IMG/VR virus record: IMGVR_UViG_3300049460_000196
Coordinates: 1-64,000 of that record
Source: a virus
Direction: 5' to 3' (one strand)
Length of the DNA: 64,000 bases
Both the position numbers and the translations under genes were made by a program. The first letter of the stretch is position 1. Every line of letters starts with the position of its first letter. Below the pieces are notes generated by a model that ran no database searches, had not been told where the DNA came from, and saw nothing but the letters and a program-made list of their open reading frames with translations. This document shows, one piece after another, positions 8,693 through 16,556 of the stretch.

Positions 8693-8892
8693 TGTTGTGC
8701 TTCGACGGCATGAACATAGCGAAGGCCAGGCGGCGGGACGACCGCAGTCAACCCGCCAATTTGAGGTGGATGACTTTCCAGCCACATTTCAATACGAACG
8801 AAAGTGCCATCAGGCAACTTGATGTGATCGATATCAAACGGAATGGTGTCTGTTACATAGCGTACACCATTGTATCTAAAATATTCGCGCAT
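8689..8892 (-). CDS. Small unknown protein
   Basis: 67 residues from ATG 8892 (SD AGGA 6 bases upstream). Pro-rich centre. The start follows the terminator at 8905-8939 directly, so expression relies on read-through or an unseen promoter. Confidence 0.65.
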   Translation of the reverse strand: MREYFRYNGVRYVTDTIPFDIDHIKLPDGTFVRIEMWLESHPPQIGGLTAVVPPPGLRYVHAVEAQQ

Positions 8893-8904
8893 TATGGTTC
8901 CTAT

Positions 8905-8939
8905 AAAAAGCCCTGCCAATGTTACTTGGCAGGGCTTTT
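8905..8939. terminator. Bidirectional Rho-independent terminator
   Basis: Perfect 14-bp stem (8906-8919 with 8926-8939) ending in A and T runs. It terminates the 8977-9255 transcript. Confidence 0.85.
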
Positions 8940-8976
8940 GGAGTCAAGGCTACTTGGTTAAGTGGCGTGGTTGGTC

Positions 8977-9255
8977 TTACTGACGTTCGAACATACCATC
9001 TTCGATGTCTGCACGCAGACATTCTGGGATCGCTTCAACACGGAAGGTTTCAGCTTGCTTGATGTCAGCCTGAAGGGCTTCACGCACGAACTTGCGCAGG
9101 TTGCCCGCTGGAGTGACAGAGTACGAACCACCGTAGAACTCGACCATTTGAATAACGATTGGCTTGTTGTTTTCACTACGCAGGAGCACGACACGTACTT
9201 TACCGTCAGTATTCAGGGCTTTGACTTTGGCAGCAATTTCTGGAAACTTGATCAT
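8977..9255 (-). CDS. Small unknown protein
   Basis: 92 residues from ATG 9255. Alternating strands and an amphipathic helix (RKFVREALQADIKQAE). Single-gene unit between promoter 9289-9317 and terminator 8905-8939. Confidence 0.75.
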   Translation of the reverse strand: MIKFPEIAAKVKALNTDGKVRVVLLRSENNKPIVIQMVEFYGGSYSVTPAGNLRKFVREALQADIKQAETFRVEAIPECLRADIEDGMFERQ

Positions 9256-9288
9256 CTCATTTACTCCGTGGCGTTCATCATGTAAAAC

Positions 9289-9317
9289 ATGATACAACCA
9301 AATGAATAAAAAGTCAA
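9289..9317 (-). promoter_or_regulatory. Early-type sigma70 promoter with conserved spacer
   Basis: TTGACT, 17 bases containing TTCATTTG, TATCAT. Drives 8977-9255. Confidence 0.75.
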
Positions 9318-9320
9318 AAG

Positions 9321-9350
9321 AAAACCCGAAGATTTAGGTCTTCGGGTTTT
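9321..9350. terminator. Rho-independent terminator of the Ro60-like unit
   Basis: 12-bp stem (9321-9332 with 9339-9350), 6-base loop, T-rich on leaving the minus strand. It lies 18 bases after the stop of 9368-10783. Confidence 0.85.
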
Positions 9351-9367
9351 CTACTATGAACAAGCTT

Positions 9368-10783
9368 TTAAGCTGCCAGCTTGTAGCGGTCAACCATCAC
9401 GGCTTCCAGCATCACGGACATTGGCGAGAAGTCCTTGGCACCCAGCACAGCTTTCAGGATGGCTGGCGAGAAACCAGATACCAGCGCAACGCCGCTGTCG
9501 TCATAGCGCGTTGGGGCGCTACCATGCGAGTTCAGGTTCCAGAACACGATGTTCGGTGCCTGGTAACCAGCTTCCGCGTACTTGGTGCGGATCATTTCCA
9601 TCGCTTGCACGGAACGGCCCTGGATGCAGTTGTTATCGAACTGCATATCCGACAGGATCAGGATGTTCTCTGGCATGTGCTCAGGTGCAACCTTCTGCGC
9701 CACCGCGATCTTCAGCACTTCCTCGAAAGCCGCCTGGATGTTGGTGTTGTACGCAACCTGCGAACCCATCTGATCCAGTTTCTGGAAGATGTCACCTTGC
9801 AGGTTGTACAGCTTAGGCACGTCAGTGAAGGTCATGAACGTGTCTTTGAACGCACCAGTGTTCTTTTCTGCCAGGTACAGACCCAGCGACATTGCCACAT
9901 TCATGCAGCTAACAGTACCGCTACCACCGGCAGGGCTACCCATCGAACCCGACACGTCAACCATCGGCAGGATAGACGCTTCACCGACGAAGTTTTCCAG
10001 GGCTTCCCACTGGGCAACCATCACCTTGCGAACGGCCTCGTCCATCGAACGACGTTCGTACGCCGTGAACGCACCTTTCAGCACATCGTATGGGTAAACG
10101 GCGCCGCTGTTGATCTTGGCTTCGCCAGTCGTCAGTGCTTCGGCGTACTTAGTGTAAGCGGCTTCAGCATTACGCTTGAACGCTTTCTTGTAGCGAGCAG
10201 CAGCCAGCGATGGCACGTGGCCGAAGTTGATGTTGTCCCAGTCTTTCGCGCACATCTGGGTTTCCACGACTTTCGTCAGGGTCACCAGAGTCTTGCGGTA
10301 GCGCTTAGGCGAGAAGCCCAGGTAGGCACGCAGCTCTTCAGCTACCTTGCCTTTACGTGGCATCCACTTTGCGCACAGGCCGTTACCAGCTTCCAGGCCA
10401 CCTTTGATCAGCTCAAAAGCGTGCTGGCGCAGGATTGGGTGCTTGACGGTCAGCAGGTCATCCCAACGACCGATTTCTGGGATCTTTTGCATGAGCTTCT
10501 GAGCCAGTGCGCTATCCTGGTTTTCCAGGTAACGCAGCACTTGCTTGAACAGCTCACGCTCGCCAGCACCACCGCGAACGTCACGCGCCCACTGCATGAT
10601 GCGCACAGCAACGTCGGCATCTTCCACGAAGGCCGATACAAACGCTGGGATCGGATCTTTACCGCGCATCGCGCCGATATGGAAGAACAGGTCAACACAC
10701 TTGTTCAGCGTGGACTTGTACGCCAGGGCGCCGTTGGTGGTGGTGGTTTCTTGCTCGTTGATTGCTTGTGCGAAAGTAGTCAT
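9368..10783 (-). CDS. Ro60-related TROVE/DUF2828 protein with vWA domain
   Basis: 471 residues. Residues ~20-270 are a HEAT-like helical array with RDVRGGAGERELFKQVLRYL, GRWDDLL and CAKWMPRKGK, typical of the TROVE/DUF2828 group that binds structured and misfolded RNA. Residues ~285-460 form a von Willebrand A domain with MIDAS residues D-x-S-x-S in MVDVSGSMGS and a later T/D pair. Ro60 binds Y RNAs and works with RNA decay or repair. Here a cloverleaf-like RNA lies in its own leader (10810-10930). Single-gene unit: promoter 10972-11000, terminator 9321-9350. It fits DUF2828 better than classical Ro60. Confidence 0.85.
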   Translation of the reverse strand: MTTFAQAINEQETTTTNGALAYKSTLNKCVDLFFHIGAMRGKDPIPAFVSAFVEDADVAVRIMQWARDVRGGAGERELFKQVLRYLENQDSALAQKLMQKIPEIGRWDDLLTVKHPILRQHAFELIKGGLEAGNGLCAKWMPRKGKVAEELRAYLGFSPKRYRKTLVTLTKVVETQMCAKDWDNINFGHVPSLAAARYKKAFKRNAEAAYTKYAEALTTGEAKINSGAVYPYDVLKGAFTAYERRSMDEAVRKVMVAQWEALENFVGEASILPMVDVSGSMGSPAGGSGTVSCMNVAMSLGLYLAEKNTGAFKDTFMTFTDVPKLYNLQGDIFQKLDQMGSQVAYNTNIQAAFEEVLKIAVAQKVAPEHMPENILILSDMQFDNNCIQGRSVQAMEMIRTKYAEAGYQAPNIVFWNLNSHGSAPTRYDDSGVALVSGFSPAILKAVLGAKDFSPMSVMLEAVMVDRYKLAA

Positions 10784-10809
10784 CTTTTTGTCCTCTTGTT
10801 GTAGTTAAC

Positions 10810-10930
10810 TGGATCAGTTGTGCTGAATTATTTGGTAACGTTCAGTATCGTTAGGTCCCGGAGCCACTGGGAGGTTGTAAGTCCCAGTCCTCACGGTAGC
10901 GCGTGTTTTTGAATTGCTGTATCTGATCCA
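10810..10930 (-). ncRNA. Candidate Y-RNA-like structured RNA in the Ro60-like leader
   Basis: The ends form an 8-bp stem (10923-10930 with 10810-10817). Inside are three hairpins: 4 bp (10902-10905/10892-10895), 7 bp with 9-base loop (10882-10888/10866-10872) and 5 bp (10849-10853/10836-10840). The result is cloverleaf-like with long single-stranded linkers. Y RNAs have paired ends and, in bacteria, a tRNA-like module, and are usually encoded beside Ro60. No canonical D-arm or T-loop sequence is seen, so this is not a normal tRNA. Confidence 0.5.
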
Positions 10931-10971
10931 TCTATCTAGCGGCATCCGGGGATGTGCCAAACAGTGGTGTA

Positions 10972-11000
10972 ACTATATGGCAATGGCTTTCGCATTGCAA
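10972..11000 (-). promoter_or_regulatory. sigma70 promoter for the Y-like RNA and Ro60-like gene
   Basis: TTGCAA, 17-base spacer, TATAGT. Initiation near 10965 would put the structured RNA and the vWA gene on one transcript. Confidence 0.7.
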
Positions 11001-11022
11001 GATGTTTTTACAACAATTTAGA

Positions 11023-11436
11023 TTATTTTTGGTATGGAAACATGTAGCGGAATTTGATGTAGTCCGCATCACGCAAGATAAGCCAGCAGTCATCTGGGTT
11101 ACCAGTTGTACGGTCAGTTGGGCGATGCTCAACAAACGGAAACTCACGCCGCATCCACGCCATAAAGGTAGAGAAGTGGGAATCGGGCATAGCTATGACG
11201 CGAATCTCCAATTCGTCAGCACAGCGAGTGAGGTCAATAACAGCCATACAATAGTTGGCATCACCCATAAATTTGAACATTGCTCGTTTGGCGGTCGTGA
11301 CCCCAGCTGTGGCATCCGCGGCCGCTCTCATACTCATGAACGTGGATTCACGAATTGCTTTTTCGTTCGCTATAAAAAATACAGCTTTGGCATCCAACGA
11401 AGGAAAACGCTGAATGTGTTCGGTCCAGATATTCAT
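11023..11436 (-). CDS. Unknown protein
   Basis: 137 residues with an Ala/Met-rich helical centre and an aromatic C-terminus. No family recognised. Promoter at 11460-11488. Confidence 0.75.
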   Translation of the reverse strand: MNIWTEHIQRFPSLDAKAVFFIANEKAIRESTFMSMRAAADATAGVTTAKRAMFKFMGDANYCMAVIDLTRCADELEIRVIAMPDSHFSTFMAWMRREFPFVEHRPTDRTTGNPDDCWLILRDADYIKFRYMFPYQK

Positions 11437-11459
11437 TTAAGAGCCCAATGTAAAATACC

Positions 11460-11488
11460 ATTATGCAAGTAAATGAATAAAACGTCAA
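11460..11488 (-). promoter_or_regulatory. Early-type sigma70 promoter with conserved spacer
   Basis: TTGACG, 17 bases containing TTCATTTA, CATAAT. Drives 11023-11436. Confidence 0.75.
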
Positions 11489-11562
11489 GTCAATCAAGTT
11501 TAGGAAAAGTTAACAAAAAGTTATAAAATACTTGAGCTGCATTAACAACAACTATAATAACT

Positions 11563-12138
11563 ATGCAACTTATTGAAAACCTAAAACCTGTTTTTGAAAC
11601 CTACATGACTGGGACCTTCGCATACCGTCCTATTAGTCGCTCTGACGCTTTCCCACTATATGAAGCAGCCCAGGAGCCTCAATTCCTTTCCAAGCTGTGG
11701 TGGGGCCCACCTGACACCTATGCGGATGCAGTCGTGGAAGTTGATAAACTGCTGGGCGAACATACAACAAACACCTCGGTGGTGCTATCTGTGGTTGAAC
11801 GCACGACCGGTAAATGGATCGGATTTGTGAAATTCATGGAGTGGGAAGACACACTGATGATGACTCTCTGGACGCATCCTGATTATTGGCGCTCCACTAC
11901 ACCGTTCAGATGTGCTGAGACAGCAGTTGATATTGTGATTCAAAATACCAATCTGCCGTTCATTTATGCTCGCGTCACCAAAGACTATCCAGTGATGGAA
12001 AAGATGGTGATGAGCAATGGATTCATTCATGAAGGAGAATCAACTGGCATGCACACAAACGGGACAGTGATGCCCTGCAATGTGTTCAAGCTCACACGAG
12101 AGAATTGGACACGGACGCCCAAGTCATCTCGTTACTGA
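11563..12138 (+). CDS. GNAT acetyltransferase (RimJ/RimL-like)
   Basis: 191 residues. Layout of a GNAT fold: N-terminal RPISRSDAFPLYEAAQ, a central beta strand (VERTTGKWIGFVKF), and a C-terminal LPFIYARVTKDYPVMEKMVMSNGFIHEGE segment, typical of RimJ-type transferases. The acetyl-CoA pyrophosphate loop is degenerate (HPDYWRSTTPFRCAE), so activity is uncertain. Rightward, in a mostly leftward region, and its end overlaps the PAS/GGDEF gene by 7 bases tail to tail. Confidence 0.75.
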   Translation: MQLIENLKPVFETYMTGTFAYRPISRSDAFPLYEAAQEPQFLSKLWWGPPDTYADAVVEVDKLLGEHTTNTSVVLSVVERTTGKWIGFVKFMEWEDTLMMTLWTHPDYWRSTTPFRCAETAVDIVIQNTNLPFIYARVTKDYPVMEKMVMSNGFIHEGESTGMHTNGTVMPCNVFKLTRENWTRTPKSSRY

Positions 12139-12938
12139 TTCATTGCCAACTTAGCCGCACTCAGCATGTCGCTACCAGACAGAGTAGTGTCGAGGCAAAC
12201 CCCGTATGCCATTTCAACATTGATCGTTGCTTGGTCAATGGCAAATGGCTGGGAAATTGCACTTAGGGCACGGTGGACTTCTAGGTTCACGGCATTGGCA
12301 CCGAAATTGGTGGGGACCACCATAACAAACAGGTCCTCGTCTATCCGGTAAACCTGATTGATCGATGAGGTGCTGGACCGAATACGTGCCGCGATCTGCA
12401 TCAAGCAACGATCAACTACATGATCATCGTAGACGTCGGTGATTTGATTCAACGACTTGACCTTGAACAGCACCAGACCAAACTTGATCTTTTCGGCCAG
12501 CATGTCTTCGAGATCGACGTCCAGGGCGAAGATGTTCTTCAGCGACGTCATGGAGTCCAATTCTGACTCCAGAATGATATCCGTGTTGTGCAGCATGGGT
12601 TCGGCACTCAGCACCGGATAATCGCCGGCCATAAAGGTCTTCACCAACAACCACCGTTTGGTATTGCTTGAGTAGCCGATCCTTGCTGTTTTCTTGCCAC
12701 TCTGGATGGTGTCACGGGCGCCGTCGTAGAACACTGAGGTCTTGAATTGCGGGTAAAATTCAAACACAGAACGACCAATCAGGTCGCGTGCTTGCATACC
12801 ATAGAAGTCAGCCATCAGCTGGTTAGCGGCAATGAACGTATAATCTTCCGTGCAAGCGGCAATCGCGGCCTGATCATGGTTGACGGTGCTTGGTAGCACC
12901 AGAGGGACATTGGCAATCACTGTCGTTTGTGTGGACAT
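12132..12938 (-). CDS. PAS domain fused to a degenerate GGDEF domain
   Basis: 268 residues from ATG 12938 (a GTG at 12947 would add 3). Residues ~20-125 match a PAS sensor (TEDYTFIAANQLMADFYGMQARDLIGRS). Residues ~130-268 follow diguanylate cyclase order: DSMTSLKN in place of D-LTGL-N, then ALFKVKSLNQITDVYDDHVVDRCLMQIAARI, then YRIDEDLF where R-GGDEF should be. The catalytic signature is lost, so it probably binds or senses a ligand or partner instead of making c-di-GMP. Host-derived by inference. Confidence 0.8.
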   Translation of the reverse strand: MSTQTTVIANVPLVLPSTVNHDQAAIAACTEDYTFIAANQLMADFYGMQARDLIGRSVFEFYPQFKTSVFYDGARDTIQSGKKTARIGYSSNTKRWLLVKTFMAGDYPVLSAEPMLHNTDIILESELDSMTSLKNIFALDVDLEDMLAEKIKFGLVLFKVKSLNQITDVYDDHVVDRCLMQIAARIRSSTSSINQVYRIDEDLFVMVVPTNFGANAVNLEVHRALSAISQPFAIDQATINVEMAYGVCLDTTLSGSDMLSAAKLAMNQ

Positions 12939-12967
12939 TTTGTTCACTTAGATTTTCAATTGTTCAC

Positions 12968-12996
12968 ATTATAGATTCAAGTGAACAAAATGTCAA
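12968..12996 (-). promoter_or_regulatory. Early-type sigma70 promoter with conserved spacer
   Basis: TTGACA, 17 bases containing GTTCACTTG, TATAAT, a near-consensus strong promoter. Drives the PAS/GGDEF-like gene. Confidence 0.85.
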
Positions 12997-13004
12997 CAGC
13001 TTGA

Positions 13005-13532
13005 TTAATTTCCTGCGAGGACTTTCTGAACCTTGGCCATGTCTGCTTCAGTGAACACGTAGACGATGGGGGTAAATTTGGTGCTCAGGGTCTCGATCAA
13101 ACGAGCGATCACAAACCAGTCACCATTGGCCAGACCAGCGCCGATCAGTGGAAAGCCAACCTTCACATCGTGATCAATCGCTGGGTCAATCATGGAATCA
13201 ATCAACTCCACGACATTTGCGATTGCATCGTAGCTCACATAGCGAACATCATCTCGCCCTGCGAATTCTTGTGTGATGCCGTTCAGGATGATACGTTCTG
13301 GATATTCTTCACCCAGGTATTCTACTGCTGGTACAACAACCGGCACGATCGAGCCCATAGCCAGACCTGCCACGTCATACACAGCGCGGTATTCGTCGTA
13401 GACATTTGGGTACAGGTCACGGATGGTTTTTGCAATGCCACTGCCCATTGCCCCTTGAGCGTTGCAGCCCTGAACAATGTACTGACAGTCGCGGTTGGTG
13501 AGGACATCACCCAGACGATATTCGATTTTCAT
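13005..13532 (-). CDS. Macro domain protein (ADP-ribose-1''-phosphatase/Poa1-like)
   Basis: 175 residues from ATG 13532 (SD GGGAG 5-6 bases upstream). Starts GDVLTN, then IVQGCNAQGAMGSGIA, the ADP-ribose-binding loop of macro domains of the Appr-1''-phosphatase/TARG1 type, and a second loop GFPLIGAGLANGDW. Such enzymes hydrolyse ADP-ribose derivatives, including the ADP-ribose phosphate left after the KptA/Tpt1 reaction. A kptA gene lies at 38817-39374, so the two could form one pathway (inference). Anti-defence ADP-ribose removal is the main alternative. Confidence 0.85.
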   Translation of the reverse strand: MKIEYRLGDVLTNRDCQYIVQGCNAQGAMGSGIAKTIRDLYPNVYDEYRAVYDVAGLAMGSIVPVVVPAVEYLGEEYPERIILNGITQEFAGRDDVRYVSYDAIANVVELIDSMIDPAIDHDVKVGFPLIGAGLANGDWFVIARLIETLSTKFTPIVYVFTEADMAKVQKVLAGN

Positions 13533-13536
13533 TAAT

Positions 13537-13571
13537 ACTCCCGTTGATAATACCAAAACTATAACGGGAGT
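13537..13571 (-). promoter_or_regulatory. 9-bp inverted repeat enclosing the macro-gene SD
   Basis: Arms 13537-13545 and 13563-13571, 17 bases apart. The proximal arm holds the GGGAG SD of the macro gene, so the RNA hairpin would mask translation, or the DNA could be an operator. No late box in the loop. Confidence 0.5.
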
Positions 13572-13586
13572 ACCTGAATCTAGCAA

Positions 13587-14009
13587 TTAGAAGTTGTGTT
13601 TCAGCGTGACAGTTTTTTCAAAAGTTTCCGTGCTGGTGCCGTCAGGATAGACAACCATCAGCTTAGTGCCAATGCGACCTTTGACCGGGTTGAAAATATT
13701 GTTGTTCACCAGCAGTACGGCAACATTCAACGAATGCTTATTTTGCCACATCTTGTTAAATTTGTAACCCCGGGATTCCTGTTGCGTAATACGCAAGCTT
13801 TGCGTATCAGTAAGACGTTCCAGGGCAGCAGCAAAACGTTGATTTTTGGCAATGGCACTACGACGCGAGCGCTCGGCACGCTGACGTGCTTGTGCCATGA
13901 TCTCATCGGCCGACAGACCGGTTAATGCGGTACCAAAAGCCAGGAACGCGTTAAGGAGATCTTTGTCAGCTTGTGCGTTTTGTGCCAGTTGCTCTTCGGT
14001 CAGTGCCAT
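13587..14009 (-). CDS. Unknown protein, helical N-terminus
   Basis: 140 residues. Residues 1-70 are charged helices (ARQRAERSRRSAIAKNQRF). The C-terminal half is beta-rich (GRIGTKLMVVYPDGTSTETFEKTVTL). No recognised family. Its promoter is at 14037-14065, and transcription likely continues into the macro gene. Confidence 0.75.
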   Translation of the reverse strand: MALTEEQLAQNAQADKDLLNAFLAFGTALTGLSADEIMAQARQRAERSRRSAIAKNQRFAAALERLTDTQSLRITQQESRGYKFNKMWQNKHSLNVAVLLVNNNIFNPVKGRIGTKLMVVYPDGTSTETFEKTVTLKHNF

Positions 14010-14036
14010 GATGTGCTCCTTAGTTCAGATGTTCCT

Positions 14037-14065
14037 ATTATAGGTTCAAATGAACTAAGAATCAA
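14037..14065 (-). promoter_or_regulatory. Early-type sigma70 promoter with dyad spacer
   Basis: TTGATT, 17 bases containing GTTCATTTGAAC (5-bp arms), TATAAT. The clearest full dyad of the promoter family. Confidence 0.8.
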
Positions 14066-14614
14066 CTATTCACGACAACTTTGATCAACTAATTTCAGAA
14101 GGGTTGGTAGACGGAACTCGCCGTGCATGTTTGCAACCGCAAGCTTTGCTGCTTCGTGATCCATGCCCAGAGCCGTCACATACAGCTCTTTGGTGCTACC
14201 GTTGCGCAATACTGCCTGGTTGTCTGGGGTTCCGTTGAAATACGTTTTGGCGACGCCAACGACTGGAATAGTACCCGCCAGTTCACGATACAGGTGGGCA
14301 CCCAAGCCGTAGTGTTGATCCTCACCCAAAGTCACGTAGCCATCAACCACGATAGTCTTATAACGCAATTGCTGGGTGGCATACAGGAGCGCAATGATGC
14401 ATGGCATTTCACGCCTGTAAAATGCCCCTGGTTCGTATGGTTCAACTTCTGGTACAATCGTGCTGTACACCACACACTTATTGCTGGTCCACGAATCAGT
14501 CACGACGCCGCTCACCTTGGCCGTACCATCAGCCCGGTAATCAACGTCAACAAACAGAATCAAATTGCTTTGATCCAGAGTAGTGATATCAACAATTTCG
14601 TGTATGGTTTTCAT
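14066..14614 (-). CDS. nfi: Endonuclease V family nuclease
   Basis: 182 residues, a little shorter than the ~220 of bacterial EndoV. Metal ligands align: D23 (FVDVDY), E69 (AFYRREMP, after the Y-x-PG wedge segment YEPG) and D91 (IVVDGYV), followed by GLGAHLYREL and IPVVGVAKTYF. EndoV cuts next to deoxyinosine in DNA or inosine in RNA. The start overlaps the Pth2 stop (TAATG), forming an operon with Pth2 and 15014-16462. Deaminated-base repair or tRNA editing surveillance are both possible. Confidence 0.88.
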   Translation of the reverse strand: MKTIHEIVDITTLDQSNLILFVDVDYRADGTAKVSGVVTDSWTSNKCVVYSTIVPEVEPYEPGAFYRREMPCIIALLYATQQLRYKTIVVDGYVTLGEDQHYGLGAHLYRELAGTIPVVGVAKTYFNGTPDNQAVLRNGSTKELYVTALGMDHEAAKLAVANMHGEFRLPTLLKLVDQSCRE

Positions 14615-15021
14615 TATTTGTACAGTGACAGATGACCCGTAATTGGATCGATTTTATCAGGAGTGTGCGGACCGATACCAACACCAGTTACAGTTGGCTT
14701 TCCGAATTCGGTACGACCAGCGTCTTCAATCAGCACACAACGGAGACCAGCTTGCTTGGCCTTCTGGTAAATGTCCAGGACTTCGGCGATGCCGTTCGCT
14801 TGGAGTGTGACCTTCGTAAAGGCATTGTCACACCATGCTTCCAGATCTTGATCGTCGTCGAACGGAATGAAATAGCCAGCACGGCCTTCATGCACGATCT
14901 TCTCTTTGTCGCGGAGCACCAGGGCAACTGACTGGTGACTGCCTTGTGCCACCAGCTTGCCGCGACTCATCCCCAACGCTTTGTCGAGGATGATTACTTG
15001 TTTGGGTTCAGTTTTACTCAT
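14614..15021 (-). CDS. pth2: Peptidyl-tRNA hydrolase 2 (archaeal/eukaryal type)
   Basis: 135 residues, normal for the Pth2 core. Hallmarks: LGMSRGKLVAQGSHQSV (residues 16-31) with the conserved Lys and His, KVTLQANG, DAGRTEFGKPTVTGVGIGP and DPITGHLSLYK. It releases peptides from peptidyl-tRNA and is structurally unrelated to the usual bacterial Pth. Overlaps the upstream gene by 8 bases and the EndoV gene by 1. It fits a phage that relies on its own tRNA set. Confidence 0.92.
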   Translation of the reverse strand: MSKTEPKQVIILDKALGMSRGKLVAQGSHQSVALVLRDKEKIVHEGRAGYFIPFDDDQDLEAWCDNAFTKVTLQANGIAEVLDIYQKAKQAGLRCVLIEDAGRTEFGKPTVTGVGIGPHTPDKIDPITGHLSLYK

Positions 15022-16462
15022 TTGGTTTCTCAGTTTCCAACACTTCCGTCATGGTAGTGAGGTTGATGACGTTTGCCTTCAACTTACCAGTATACATGAG
15101 TTTCATCCAAGCCGCAGTAGAAATATCTTTCACGCCGATCGCAAAGCCGGTCGTACTCTTGTGCGTCTTGATGTCTTTCTTATCCACCTGAGCGACCATG
15201 TCAGCAAATTCTGCTTTCTCTGCATCAGTCAACTCAATATCCCAGTAATACTTGGACGACACGTCGTCTTCGGTTTTGGTATAGACCATGATAGCCTGGA
15301 ATTCATCCAGCTTGTTCTTCTTGTCCAGGTCGCTGTAGATCGCACGCACGGCCGAACCATACTTAACAGTCAGGCCACGCAGACTCCAAGTACGATTGAA
15401 CGTATCAAGCAACTCGATGTTAGCAATCACATCCTTGGACAGCTTGTCGTACTTGACGATTTCCCAAGTATCGGGAATATCGAACATTTTGCCACCTTGC
15501 ATCCAATCTGGTACTTCACCCCAAAAAGACGGCAGATCATCATAGTAGCCAGATTGAACCAAGCAATGAACACGGGCGTCATTGAGACGTTTGAATTTCT
15601 TGGCCTTCGACAGTTTGTCGACCATCGTCAGAGACATCGCGGCCCGGGTGTGAGTCGTATAATCGTACGCACCGTATTCGTAGCCCGCGTAATATTTCTT
15701 CGTAACCTTGTCCTGGATTACGAATGCTGGTTCAGGCTCAGGTTTGCTCAGCTGCTCAACAACCGGAGTCAAGTCGGTGACACGCACATAGGTACGCTTG
15801 TCAACCATGCTTTCGCCGTTACGTTCACCTTTAGTAAACAGCACGTCAACCCACAGCCCTTCAGACTTAATTGGATGTGAAATGCGTGACGATGGATAGC
15901 CGATATCTGGGTGACCACTCACAGGCTTGGAGCGCACTTTGAATTCAACATCGGCTGGAATTTCACCTTCGAGTACCAGTGCATGTTCGGTCCACTTGTA
16001 ACCGTGGCCGTTGTCAAACGGCGTGCCAGCATCTTTCTTGTAGTGAGGAATGTTTTTGTTGATCTTCCACGTCGAATCTTCCACAAGCCGTTGGCGCAGC
16101 GGCGGTTCTTTGCTGGTCGCTTTTTCCACTGGGGCTTCAACTTTGGTGACATTGGCAATATAGGTCCACTTCTTCTTGGACCAGATTACAATTTGACCCT
16201 TGTCAACTTTGGTGAAGGTTTTGTCCTTGTGAGTGCGACCATAATTACCAGGATCATAGGCATGCACTTCGTTTGCATCAGCATCGTTGACCCAAACGGT
16301 CAGTGTTTGAATACTCTCAACATTGACTACCCGGGTCGACTTCGTGTCAGCTTGTTCATTACTGGCCGGATCCACCATGGCGCCATTATATGGCTTAGTG
16401 AAGACCGTGGTGCCCTTTGGGATTTCCACGTAGTCGCCGGATTTGATGTCTTGAGTGGTCAT
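15014..16462 (-). CDS. Unknown multi-segment protein
   Basis: 482 residues. The N-terminal 100 residues look like small beta-barrel (SH3-like) segments (SGDYVEIPKGTTVFTKP, KGQIVIWSKKKWTYIANVTKV). Later segments contain Tyr/Asp-rich strands and a final helical part. No enzyme motif recognised. First gene of the operon with pth2 and nfi. Confidence 0.75.
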   Translation of the reverse strand: MTTQDIKSGDYVEIPKGTTVFTKPYNGAMVDPASNEQADTKSTRVVNVESIQTLTVWVNDADANEVHAYDPGNYGRTHKDKTFTKVDKGQIVIWSKKKWTYIANVTKVEAPVEKATSKEPPLRQRLVEDSTWKINKNIPHYKKDAGTPFDNGHGYKWTEHALVLEGEIPADVEFKVRSKPVSGHPDIGYPSSRISHPIKSEGLWVDVLFTKGERNGESMVDKRTYVRVTDLTPVVEQLSKPEPEPAFVIQDKVTKKYYAGYEYGAYDYTTHTRAAMSLTMVDKLSKAKKFKRLNDARVHCLVQSGYYDDLPSFWGEVPDWMQGGKMFDIPDTWEIVKYDKLSKDVIANIELLDTFNRTWSLRGLTVKYGSAVRAIYSDLDKKNKLDEFQAIMVYTKTEDDVSSKYYWDIELTDAEKAEFADMVAQVDKKDIKTHKSTTGFAIGVKDISTAAWMKLMYTGKLKANVINLTTMTEVLETEKPNE

Positions 16463-16480
16463 AATGTTCTTTCATGAAAA

Positions 16481-16502
16481 AGGGCGAACAATTGTTCGCC
16501 CT
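16481..16502. terminator. Rho-independent terminator
   Basis: Perfect 22-base palindrome followed on the minus strand by TTTTC. Ends the 16557-16763 transcript. Confidence 0.75.
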
Positions 16503-16556
16503 CAGGGAATTGTTTGTGCCACTATAACACAAACGGTTACCAGATAGTTGAGGCAG

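Noticed and set aside
9356-10804. 482-codon plus-strand frame opposite the Ro60-like gene
   Set aside because: Exact antisense shadow of a gene with clear domains. His/Leu-rich composition is typical of such shadows.
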